From Phycisphaerales bacterium (GTDB lineage Bacteria; Planctomycetota; Phycisphaerae; Phycisphaerales; UBA1924): DNA of 64,000 nt. The translations under genes and the position numbers were made by a program. Every line of letters starts with the position of its first letter. The first letter of the stretch is position 1. Shown here one piece after another: positions 9,155 to 16,521 of this stretch. The stretch covers positions 17,118 to 81,117 of the forward strand of contig JALHOJ010000008.1 of the NCBI GenBank assembly GCA_022843045.1, given 5' to 3'. The notes beneath the pieces were generated by a model, which searched no databases, had not been told where the DNA came from, and was given only the letters and a program-made list of their open reading frames with translations.

Positions 9155-9997
9155 ATGAACCGTCTGCACACCTTGGCCACTGTTGCACGTCTCGCCCTGC
9201 CTGCGCTGGCGATGCCTGTTTTTCTGACCGGCTGCATCAGCGTCAACGCCGGCGGGTGCGCCTCGACCGTGCCGGGCACGCGCACGCTCTCTGCGGTCCA
9301 CGAAGCGACCAAGCCGGTTGTGGTCCGCACGCAGAACGGGCAGATTGAAGTCGTGCAGTCGGCGGCCGCCACCGACGTCTCGATCGTGGCTGACATACGG
9401 GCTCGCGATCAGCAGCGCTTGGATCAGGTGCAGTTGATCGCCACGCGAGACGCTTCGGGCGTGCTGTCAATCTCCTGCCAGTGGCCGGGCGGTAAGCCTC
9501 TGAGCAACGAGGGCGCGAGTTTCCGCATCACCATGCCGGACTTTGCGAACCTTGATGCCGCGACGTCCAACGGCGCGATCACCGTCACCGGCTTTGGCGG
9601 CTCGGCGGACCTGGACACGAGCAACGGGCGCATCAGCGTGACGAACTTCGCCGGCAGCGTCGACGCAGAGACCAGCAACGGCGCGATCGAACTGACGGAC
9701 ATCAGCGGCGCGGTCACGGCGGACACCAGCAACGGCAGCATCCGCATCACGCTTAGCGATGACACCTCTGGTCCGGTGCGGGCCGAATCCAGCAACGGCG
9801 CGATCGTGCTGAAGGTCGGCAAGAACTTCGCGGGCGAGATTGACGCGGATACGAGCAACGGCGGCGTGACGTGTGACGTGCCCGGCGCGACCATCGTTCG
9901 CAAGGATCGTTCCAGCGGCCTGTTCCGCATCGGCACGGGCGGCGGTACCCACATTCTGGACACCAGCAACGGCGGGATTCGCATCGAGTCGCGATAA
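9155..9997 (+). CDS. DUF4097-type beta-repeat lipoprotein
   Basis: Secreted lipoprotein of 280 residues. The signal peptide ends in lipobox LTGC, making Cys27 the acylation site. The mature part is a right-handed beta-helix or repeat sheet of the DUF4097 kind. A roughly 20-residue unit carrying [DEA]-[TS]-S-N-G followed by a strand such as AITV, RISV or AIEL occurs seven times from about residue 140 to the C-terminus. ATG 9155 is preceded by GAGGAG and gives a clean signal sequence; the upstream start at 9128 would mask it. Function of the family is unknown; bacterial members often sit with envelope-stress or anti-sigma systems, but none is adjacent here. Confidence 0.82.
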   Translation: MNRLHTLATVARLALPALAMPVFLTGCISVNAGGCASTVPGTRTLSAVHEATKPVVVRTQNGQIEVVQSAAATDVSIVADIRARDQQRLDQVQLIATRDASGVLSISCQWPGGKPLSNEGASFRITMPDFANLDAATSNGAITVTGFGGSADLDTSNGRISVTNFAGSVDAETSNGAIELTDISGAVTADTSNGSIRITLSDDTSGPVRAESSNGAIVLKVGKNFAGEIDADTSNGGVTCDVPGATIVRKDRSSGLFRIGTGGGTHILDTSNGGIRIESR

Positions 9998-10033
9998 TCG
10001 CCCGCATTCAGATCCGGTTCGATCCACGCGGGA

Positions 10034-10705
10034 TCACGGCTTGAATCGTTCGGCGTCTTCTCGAGTGAGCCCCGCTCGCTGGGCCACCATCGCCAACTGG
10101 GTCGAGTTTGCGCAAGAGAGCTTCCGCAGCAGCGCGGCCTTATGAGTGTTGATCGTGTCCTCTGAGCGGTGCAGCGCTTTGGCGATCAGCGGTGCGCCAA
10201 ACCCCTGGCCCAGCAGGGCCAGTACCTCAAGCTCGCGCCGCGAGAGCAGTGCGAGAAGGCCAAGGTCCTGGTGGTCAGGAGAGAACCAGAGCCGGTCCGG
10301 CTTGATCGAGGGCGGAGCCTCGCCCTGAACTCTGAGATTCAGTATCAGGAATCGTCGCAGCGTCTCCCCAGGGAGCCTCGGCAGCAAGAGCACGTGCGTG
10401 AGAAACTGCTGCCCTCGCCACAGGTCGCGGATGACGCCGTGCTTGCCCTTGCGCGCCAGTTCATGCAGCAACTCGATGCGTTCGTTGAAGAACTCCAGCG
10501 GGCCCCCGTCGCGAATGTTCGCACCGGTCAGTTGCTCAGGTCGCATGCCTATGCGAAAGTGGTCGCAGAGCGCCTGGTTGCTGAACAGCATCAGGCCATC
10601 CTCACGTACGATGCTGATGGGCGTTGTGCTGGTGGCGAAGGTGGACATGGGGAGCCAGATCCCCTCGACGATGGGCACGGACTTTTGAGGATCAGTTTTC
10701 GGCAT
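10034..10705 (-). CDS. LuxR-type transcriptional regulator with PAS-like sensor region
   Basis: DNA-binding regulator of 223 residues. The first 130 residues look like a PAS-type sensor (STTPISIVREDGLMLFSNQALCDHF is the typical PAS entry). The C-terminal LuxR helix-turn-helix is clear: LLSRRELEVLALLGQGFGAPLIAKALHRSEDTINTHKAALLRKLSCANSTQLAMVAQRAGL. No receiver domain is present, so activation is probably by ligand or partner, not by phosphotransfer. It is transcribed away from a second LuxR-type gene at 10819, sharing a 113-base AT-richer spacer. Target genes cannot be read from the sequence. Confidence 0.87.
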   Translation of the reverse strand: MPKTDPQKSVPIVEGIWLPMSTFATSTTPISIVREDGLMLFSNQALCDHFRIGMRPEQLTGANIRDGGPLEFFNERIELLHELARKGKHGVIRDLWRGQQFLTHVLLLPRLPGETLRRFLILNLRVQGEAPPSIKPDRLWFSPDHQDLGLLALLSRRELEVLALLGQGFGAPLIAKALHRSEDTINTHKAALLRKLSCANSTQLAMVAQRAGLTREDAERFKP

Positions 10706-10812
10706 GGGTCATCACATCGCCATCGCAGCAAGCGTTCACTACAAGTAATGAATCTGCGTGGGATCCGCTTGCAAGGCGTATTGAGGATAACTTAGGTAAA
10801 CTATGGTCCACC

Positions 10813-10818
10813 TATAAT
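10813..10818 (+). promoter_or_regulatory. Perfect -10-like hexamer TATAAT abutting an ATG
   Basis: TATAAT ends exactly where the ATG of the downstream LuxR gene begins. No good -35 lies 16 to 18 bases upstream. If it works as a -10, transcription would begin near 10825, after that ATG, and translation would have to use GTG 10852 or another later codon. It may also be chance in an AT-rich spacer. Confidence 0.3.
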
Positions 10819-11682
10819 ATGGCACCCGAATCTGAATATGCCGCATATGGGGTGGATTTTCTTGCTCAACTTCGTGCTACCTCGCAGACCTTTTCCAACC
10901 TGGCCCGCGTGCCGCTCGCCCCGGTGAGCAATTGGGCGGAACGTGCGGCGTTTGCGCTGGCCCATATCCGCGAACCATCCCCCGTCGTGGTGTACCTGCT
11001 CGAGCCAGTCCAGCGATCCAAACATCGCGTGCACTGGTCCACAGTTCACGCAGGAGCGTGGATGTTCGCGGGCGATGGCGTGGGTGGCCGCTGTCCGGAA
11101 CTGCACGACGCGGCTCAACACAGGACCATCGCCGAGGTTGAAGTCGTGGGATTTCCGAGCTGGCGCGAGGAGCTTCGGGAGGCGGGGCTAGCCGGATCGG
11201 GGCGAAATGAAGTTGGAGCGGAGCTGTATCGCCGCGCGCAGGCGATCAAGACCGATCCGCGTGTGCAGGCGCGCGGGGCGCACACGTTGGAGCAGGGCGT
11301 GCGCTGCCGGCCAGAATTGGCGATCGTGGTGCAGCGGCTTCGAGACCAGCCCTGGTCACCGGTTGATGCCATGCGATTGCGAGTGGCTGCGCTGGAACTT
11401 GCCCGCATTGCTGATGACGCATTCAAGTCCACCGTCCGCGCGGCGTGGCTGACGGTCCGCGAAACTCAGGTGCTCGACCTGCTCGTGACGGGCGATGGTG
11501 AGCAGGAGATCGCCGACAAGATGCGCCGCAGCCGATTCACGGTGCACGATCATGTCAAGAACATCTACCGCAAGCTGGGCGTGACCACTCGCGCGGAGTT
11601 GGTGCGGCTTGCGGTGGGCGCGCGGGTGCTGGGGCTTCCGGAGCAGTCGGTCGGAAATTCTCCGGGAGGCCAGCGCGATTAG
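10819..11682 (+). CDS. LuxR-type transcriptional regulator
   Basis: DNA-binding protein of up to 287 residues. The C-terminal HTH is canonical: LTVRETQVLDLLVTGDGEQEIADKMRRSRFTVHDHVKNIYRKLGVTTRAELVRLAV. The N-terminal 200 residues match no domain I can name. They include a WSTVHAGAWMFAG stretch and helical segments, and may be a degenerate sensor. The start is uncertain: ATG 10819 has no ribosome-binding site and follows a TATAAT directly, and GTG 10852 is an alternative. The last codons overlap by four bases with the tail of the convergent small membrane protein gene. The divergent neighbour is also LuxR-type, so mutual or shared regulation is plausible but unproven. Confidence 0.82.
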   Translation: MAPESEYAAYGVDFLAQLRATSQTFSNLARVPLAPVSNWAERAAFALAHIREPSPVVVYLLEPVQRSKHRVHWSTVHAGAWMFAGDGVGGRCPELHDAAQHRTIAEVEVVGFPSWREELREAGLAGSGRNEVGAELYRRAQAIKTDPRVQARGAHTLEQGVRCRPELAIVVQRLRDQPWSPVDAMRLRVAALELARIADDAFKSTVRAAWLTVRETQVLDLLVTGDGEQEIADKMRRSRFTVHDHVKNIYRKLGVTTRAELVRLAVGARVLGLPEQSVGNSPGGQRD

Positions 11683-11990
11683 TTGATCAGGAGCAATGCG
11701 AGGAAGAGCGTGACGGCGGCGAGCAAGGACGCGAAGAAGACCTTCCAGAACGTCAAGTTCATCGCTGGTCGCTTGCTGACTTCGTCCAATCGCTGCTCGA
11801 TCACCGCGAGGCGGGCCCGAAGCTGCTCGACCGTCGCGGGACCCTCAAGGTCGCCCTCGACCGTCACGCTCGCGATCTTCCAGCCTGCCTTGGCCATGCG
11901 TTCTCCGGCTTCCTGCGCCGACGCCGCTTCGACCGTCACGCGTGCGGACTTCTCGGCGGGGCCCTGTTCGACGACCACGAATCGCGGCAT
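11679..11990 (-). CDS. Small single-pass membrane protein, tail-anchored
   Basis: Hypothetical protein of 103 residues. The N-terminal half is a small alpha/beta-looking soluble region (MPRFVVVEQGPAEKSARVTVEAAS). A short amphipathic or coiled segment follows (VEQLRARLAVIEQRLDEVSKR), and the C-terminus is a transmembrane helix (FWKVFFASLLAAVTLFLALLLIN) ending right at the membrane. That organisation suggests a tail-anchored cytoplasmic protein. The stop codon overlaps the end of the LuxR gene on the other strand. No family is recognised; the start at ATG 11990 is the only good one. Confidence 0.7.
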   Translation of the reverse strand: MPRFVVVEQGPAEKSARVTVEAASAQEAGERMAKAGWKIASVTVEGDLEGPATVEQLRARLAVIEQRLDEVSKRPAMNLTFWKVFFASLLAAVTLFLALLLIN

Positions 11991-12088
11991 GCAAACCTCC
12001 CTTGCCGCTCGCGTGCGCGAAACGGCACGCCATCATACTTCGTGAATCCACCGGGCGAGTTGCAGCGCATGGACCTCTACAATCGCTC

Positions 12089-12868
12089 ATGTCCATCGAG
12101 AGCCAGGCCATCCAGATCAACTTCGGCCGGCCCATCCCGCTCTTCCCGCTGGACTCGGTGACGCTGTTCCCGCAGCAGTTGCTGCCCCTGCACATCTTTG
12201 AGCCTCGCTATCGCCAGATGGTCGCCCACGCCCTCGACGGCGCGGGTCTGATCGCCATGGCCGTGTTCGAAGGTGACGATTGGCGGCAACGCTACCACGC
12301 CCGCCCGCCCCTGCGCCCCATCGTCTGCGTCGGGCACATCGCTGGACACGAACGCGTCGAGGGCGATGATGCACTGCCAGGCGATGACGATGCGCGGGCT
12401 CCGCACTGCAACATCGTGCTGCAGGGCGTGTGCAGAGCGCGGATCGTCGAGGAGATGGCTCCAGACGGCGTCCGCCTGTATCGCCTCGCGAAGCTCGAGC
12501 CCATCGGCATCGAAGGCAAGCAGATGGGCGCGGAGTTGTACGACGACGACGCGACCAACACGGCTCTCGACCAGGCCCGCGCCCGCGTGGCGACGATGCT
12601 CGAAGCCGGGCCCCTCAGCAAGCTCGCCCAGGCCGAGCCGCTCATCGAGTTCCTGCACAACGACGAGGTGCCCAGTGAAGTCGCGCTCGAGGTGGTGGGG
12701 TTCAAGATCCTCTCCGATCCTGCGCTGCGATATCGCATGCTCGCGGAGGCCGACGCGCGAGTGCGGGCGACCATCCTGCTGAAGGAACTGACTGGGTTGG
12801 AGCGCTTGGCACGTCTCGCGGCGGAGCAACACCCCGAACAGTGGCCCAAGGGCCAAAGTTGGAACTGA
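12089..12868 (+). CDS. Lon N-terminal (substrate-binding) domain protein
   Basis: Stand-alone protein of 259 residues related to the LON substrate-binding domain (PUA-like), without the ATPase or protease domains of Lon. The opening is typical: IPLFPLDSVTLFPQQLLPLHIFEPRYRQMVAHAL. A loop CVGHIAGHERVE and HCNIVLQGVCRARI follow, then a helical bundle. Family members are small and cytoplasmic; some act in protein quality control, but the biochemical role is generally unknown. ATG 12089 begins exactly at the conserved domain. Its last 28 bases overlap the next gene, pointing to translational coupling with the methyltransferase and polyketide synthase genes. Confidence 0.9.
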   Translation: MSIESQAIQINFGRPIPLFPLDSVTLFPQQLLPLHIFEPRYRQMVAHALDGAGLIAMAVFEGDDWRQRYHARPPLRPIVCVGHIAGHERVEGDDALPGDDDARAPHCNIVLQGVCRARIVEEMAPDGVRLYRLAKLEPIGIEGKQMGAELYDDDATNTALDQARARVATMLEAGPLSKLAQAEPLIEFLHNDEVPSEVALEVVGFKILSDPALRYRMLAEADARVRATILLKELTGLERLARLAAEQHPEQWPKGQSWN

Positions 12869-13653
12869 TCTGGCCAAGGCCAGCATTGGAGGCGCGTGTG
12901 GGCAACTGGTGGCCCGATCTTCGCGAACGGCGCCTCGTGGGCGAACTCATGGACGATCCCGCGCTGCCCGCGGCGGAACTGGATCGGGCGTTGAGAGGTC
13001 TCGAACGGCTGAACCGGGTTTCAGCGAGTTGGCGAGTCTTCACGCCTGTGCTGCGGGAGATGTGCGAGCAATCCCAAGGGCCGATCCACGTGCTGGACGT
13101 CGCCAGTGGCGGCGGCGACAACGTCGCGGCGTTGATGCAGTGGGCTTCGAAACAGCGTTTGCCCATCGCGTTCCACGCATGCGACATGAACCCCGCCATG
13201 GTCGCTCGATCCCTGGCCGCGATGCGCAGAATCGACTCCAAAACCCCCGAATCCGCAAGTTTCGTCTGCGACATCGTCCGAGGCGGCCTGGCGAACGTAT
13301 ACGACATCGTGATCAACTCGCTCTTCCTGCATCACTTGTCACGCGACGAGGGCGCAGCCGCGCTCGCCGCGATGCACAAGGCCGCGTCGCGGGCGCTGGT
13401 GGTGAGTGATCTCGCGCGATCGCGCTGGAACTGGGCGCAGGTGTTGATTGCAAGCCGCGTGCTGACGGGCAGCCGCGTGGTGCGGATCGATGCGATGCGT
13501 TCCATCGAAGCCGCGTGGACGAAGGACGAACTCAAGGCACTTGCGGTGCAGGCAGGCATCGCAAGCGGGAGTGAGCGAGTCGTGCATCCCGCGCGGATGG
13601 TGCTCAGCGTGTTCAAGGCCGAAGCGGCGCGTGACAGGCGAGGTGTCGCATGA
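12841..13653 (+). CDS. Class I SAM-dependent methyltransferase (type III PKS operon)
   Basis: Methyltransferase of 270 residues. The Rossmann SAM site is IHVLDVASGGGDNVAALMQWA, with motif II-like FHACDMNPAMVARS and motif IV-like YDIVINSLFLHHLSRDEG. The ELMDDPALPAAELDRALRGLERLNR opening fits methyltransferases that travel with type III polyketide synthases. The product overlaps the preceding gene by 28 bases and the next by four (ATGA), so the three following genes form a translationally coupled unit. The likely job is O- or C-methylation of the polyketide made by the synthase. Start GTG 12841 is taken from the frame; GTG 12898 or the ATG before DDPAL are alternatives. Confidence 0.85.
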   Translation: MAQGPKLELIWPRPALEARVGNWWPDLRERRLVGELMDDPALPAAELDRALRGLERLNRVSASWRVFTPVLREMCEQSQGPIHVLDVASGGGDNVAALMQWASKQRLPIAFHACDMNPAMVARSLAAMRRIDSKTPESASFVCDIVRGGLANVYDIVINSLFLHHLSRDEGAAALAAMHKAASRALVVSDLARSRWNWAQVLIASRVLTGSRVVRIDAMRSIEAAWTKDELKALAVQAGIASGSERVVHPARMVLSVFKAEAARDRRGVA

Positions 13654-14837
13654 ATCCTCCTTGGGACGTGATCGTGATCGGCGCCGGACCCGCCGGCAGC
13701 GCGGCGGCGATCGCTTCCGCTCGTTCGGGACTGCGCACGCTGCTCCTCGATCGTGCCGGGTTTCCTCGCTCCAAGGTTTGCGGCGGCTGCGTGAGTCCGG
13801 CGGGGCTACGACTGCTGCATGACTGCGGCGTGCCGGTGGCGATAAACGCCGTAGGCGGCTTGACGGTGTGGTCGCGGGGTCGGTCGGCCCATGTACGCAC
13901 ACACGCCGGCGGTGTTGTGGAGCGATCCTTGTTGGACACCGAATTCACTCACGCCGCAATGCGAGTTGGCGTGAAGTTCATCGATGAGTGCTCGGCACGA
14001 GTCGCTTCACACGACGCGAGTGGCGTTGTGGTGCAAGCCACGCATCGCGGCGAGCAACGCACGTTGCAAGCACGTGTGGTGGTCTGTGCCGATGGCCTGC
14101 AAGCACGCTCGCTCGAACACGTGCCTGGGCTCGCGACCAAAGTGTGGACGCGCTCTCGCATTGGCCTGGGCACGCTTGCCCAGCCGCAGGCTATGGACAC
14201 GACCATGCTGCGCGAGCGCGCGATCACGATGCTGGTCGCTCCTCGCGGATATGTCGGCTTTGCCAGGCTGCACGACGGCCGCTGGGACATCGCCGCGGCG
14301 GTGGAGCGAGCGATGGTCGACGAAGCGGGCGGCGCGGGGGCGGCGATCGCGAGCATCGTCGCGCACGCGAGCGGCGATGACACGTTCGCGCGGCAGGTTG
14401 GGCGGTTGACGGGCTGGAAGGGCACGCCGCTGCTCACGAGGCGCCGCGAGCATGTCGAGGCACCGGGCATCTTCGTCGCAGGTGATGCAGCGGCGTACGC
14501 CGAGCCGTTCACGGGCGAGGGGATGACGTGGGCGATGGAAACGGGACTGCGTGCAGGCGAGTGCGCTTCGCAGTTGGCGCGCGGTTTGTACGAGGCCGGC
14601 TCGTACGAAGCGTGGTGGCATCGATGCATCGCGAGGCAGCAGCGGCGGGCGATGCGGTTGGCGCGGGTGTTGCGGATGTCCGGACTCGTGCACGCGGGTG
14701 TGCGGGTTGCCGGTGCGAGCGATCGTGTGGCACGTCTGCTGACGCGCGCGGCGGGCTCGTGGAGCGGCGCGATAAGCGTGGATCGACGTGATGGGGCGGA
14801 TGATCGTGAACAGATTGATCATGGGAGGCTGGCATGA
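13650..14837 (+). CDS. FAD-dependent oxidoreductase, geranylgeranyl-reductase/monooxygenase-like
   Basis: Flavoprotein of 395 residues. It has an N-terminal FAD-binding Rossmann motif (VIVIGAGPAGSAAAIASARSGLRTLLLDR), then FPRSKVCGGCVSPAG, a stretch typical of the geranylgeranyl reductase-like branch. The second FAD motif is FVAGDAAAYAEPFTGEGMTWAMETG, near residue 275. It is probably an aromatic hydroxylase/oxidase or an alkene reductase acting on the polyketide product. Start ATG 13650 overlaps the methyltransferase stop as ATGA, and its own stop overlaps the polyketide synthase start as ATGA. The reaction cannot be fixed from sequence. Confidence 0.88.
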   Translation: MNPPWDVIVIGAGPAGSAAAIASARSGLRTLLLDRAGFPRSKVCGGCVSPAGLRLLHDCGVPVAINAVGGLTVWSRGRSAHVRTHAGGVVERSLLDTEFTHAAMRVGVKFIDECSARVASHDASGVVVQATHRGEQRTLQARVVVCADGLQARSLEHVPGLATKVWTRSRIGLGTLAQPQAMDTTMLRERAITMLVAPRGYVGFARLHDGRWDIAAAVERAMVDEAGGAGAAIASIVAHASGDDTFARQVGRLTGWKGTPLLTRRREHVEAPGIFVAGDAAAYAEPFTGEGMTWAMETGLRAGECASQLARGLYEAGSYEAWWHRCIARQQRRAMRLARVLRMSGLVHAGVRVAGASDRVARLLTRAAGSWSGAISVDRRDGADDREQIDHGRLA

Positions 14838-15937
14838 GCGAACGCGCGGCATCGCTCGTGTCGGTGGCGATGGCGTTCCCGCACGCCAGCGCGACTCAGC
14901 AGGACCTCGCGTCCATCGCGCTGCAAGCCTCGGCGGAACTCCGCGATCGCGACGACGTGATCCGTAGGCTCTACGAAGGCACCAAAGTCAGCACCCGGGG
15001 CGTGTGCGTGCTCGACGCCGACGGCAGCCAGCGATTCTTCCCGCCCGCGGGCGAGGTGCAGCGTTCCACACGCGAACGCATCGCGGCGTGGGCTCTGCAT
15101 GCGAGCGAAATGGGCGTGCGGGCGGGAGCCGACGCGCTGAAGCGCGGCGGCGTCGCGCCGCACCACATCACGCACGTCATCACTGCGTCCTGCACAGGCT
15201 TCACCTCGCCCGGCATCGATCAAGCCCTCATCGAGCAACTTGGGATACCGCCAATCGTGCAGCGCGTGCATGTGGGGTTCATGGGCTGTCACGCGATGAT
15301 CAACGCACTGCGGGTCGCTCGCGCGATCGCAATCAGCGAACCCGACAGCGTCATCCTCGTGGTCGCGGCGGAGGTCTGCAGCGTCCACTTCCAGCACGAG
15401 CATCTCTCAACCGATCGGATCATCGCCAACGCCCTCTTCGCCGACGGGGCCGGCGCGTGCGTGGTGGCCGGCAGCGCGGCGAAGGCACGCCTGAGTTTCC
15501 GCCCGCTCGCCGCAATCGCGGGTACAGCCGCGACGATCATCCCCGGCACGCGCGACGCGATGTCGTGGACGATGGGCGATCACGGCTTTGTCATGAGTCT
15601 GTCCAAAGACGTGCCCGCGATCATCGAGCGAGAGGTACGGGGGTGGCTGGGCGCGTGCCTGGATTCGCAGGGGCTTGCGCTCGCCGACATCCGCTCGTGG
15701 TGCGTGCATCCGGGCGGGCCGCGGGTGCTGGAGAGCGTGCAGCGGGCGCTGGGGTTGCCAGCCGATGCGCTGGAGGATTCGCACGCCGTGCTGCGCGAGC
15801 ATGGGAACATGAGTTCGCCCACGGTGCTGGCGATTCTGGAGCGGCGGCTCGCGCGAGACGCGCATGCGTGGCCGTGCGTGATGCTGGCGTTTGGGCCTGG
15901 ACTGACGGCGGAGGCGGCGGTGATGCGGGCGGAGTGA
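14834..15937 (+). CDS. Type III polyketide synthase (chalcone/stilbene synthase superfamily)
   Basis: Homodimeric iterative condensing enzyme of 367 residues that extends an acyl-CoA starter with malonyl-CoA and cyclises it to a pyrone, resorcinol or phloroglucinol. The thiolase-fold triad is visible: Cys152 in GFMGCHAMI, His292 in WCVHPGGP and Asn325 in REHGNMSSPTV. The gatekeeper and end motifs (FADGAGACVV, GDHGFVMSLSKDVPAII) are in place, so it should be active. It is the last gene of a three-gene unit with four-base overlaps. Long-chain alkylpyrones or alkylresorcinols are the common bacterial products, but chain length cannot be predicted here. Confidence 0.93.
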   Translation: MSERAASLVSVAMAFPHASATQQDLASIALQASAELRDRDDVIRRLYEGTKVSTRGVCVLDADGSQRFFPPAGEVQRSTRERIAAWALHASEMGVRAGADALKRGGVAPHHITHVITASCTGFTSPGIDQALIEQLGIPPIVQRVHVGFMGCHAMINALRVARAIAISEPDSVILVVAAEVCSVHFQHEHLSTDRIIANALFADGAGACVVAGSAAKARLSFRPLAAIAGTAATIIPGTRDAMSWTMGDHGFVMSLSKDVPAIIEREVRGWLGACLDSQGLALADIRSWCVHPGGPRVLESVQRALGLPADALEDSHAVLREHGNMSSPTVLAILERRLARDAHAWPCVMLAFGPGLTAEAAVMRAE

Positions 15938-15983
15938 GTCAAGTCAGCGCATCTACGAAGGTTTGCGGCGCGAGCGTTCTTCG

Positions 15984-16490
15984 TTACTCCCGCGTGTCAG
16001 ACGGGGACCTGCCGCACTCTGGGCAGCGACTCGCGAGCAAGCCCGTCCTGTCGTATCCGCAGGACACGCATAGGTGCGGCGGGGGTGGAACTCCGGGTCG
16101 ATAGATCAATGCTGAGACCCCGAACACGACCATGCATGCGAATGGTCCAAAGATGGCGGTTTCCAGCGACGGTGCGAGGCGCATCAACGAGCCGGCGAAG
16201 AAGCAAACCACGATCGTCGGAAGCGCCACGCGGAGCAACGCAAGGCTCATTGTGCCGCCTCGCATGAAGAACCCTGCGGGAGCCGGAAAACACACAAACG
16301 CAAGAAGTCCCCCGACTACAGCGGAGGCGGCGAGGAGGAACAACGCGTCTCCAGGAGAAGTCAGCAACGACACATCAGCGGCGGCAATCCCGAGCAAGTA
16401 GGACCAACCGCCAATGGAGCCAGTCAGCACCGACAGCGCAATGCCCTTGAGCATCCGCTTGTTGAACTCGACATCGGAGAGGTCAGACAT
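15984..16490 (-). CDS. Zinc-ribbon membrane protein (C-terminal ribbon)
   Basis: Integral membrane protein of 168 residues with four predicted helices followed by a C-terminal rubredoxin-like knuckle, CVSCGYDRTGL...CPECG, that could bind one Zn. It belongs to a group of small proteins found five times in this window. In the other four the ribbon precedes the helices; here it follows them. ATG 16490 is chosen over the open frame to 16553, because GGTCAG and the protein's charged N-terminus sit there and because the upstream part runs towards mqnE. It lies 31 bases downstream of mqnE on the same strand and may be read through from it. Function unknown. Confidence 0.75.
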   Translation of the reverse strand: MSDLSDVEFNKRMLKGIALSVLTGSIGGWSYLLGIAAADVSLLTSPGDALFLLAASAVVGGLLAFVCFPAPAGFFMRGGTMSLALLRVALPTIVVCFFAGSLMRLAPSLETAIFGPFACMVVFGVSALIYRPGVPPPPHLCVSCGYDRTGLLASRCPECGRSPSDTRE

Positions 16491-16521
16491 GAGTCCTCTC
16501 GGGCTCTGCTGGATGCAATCG

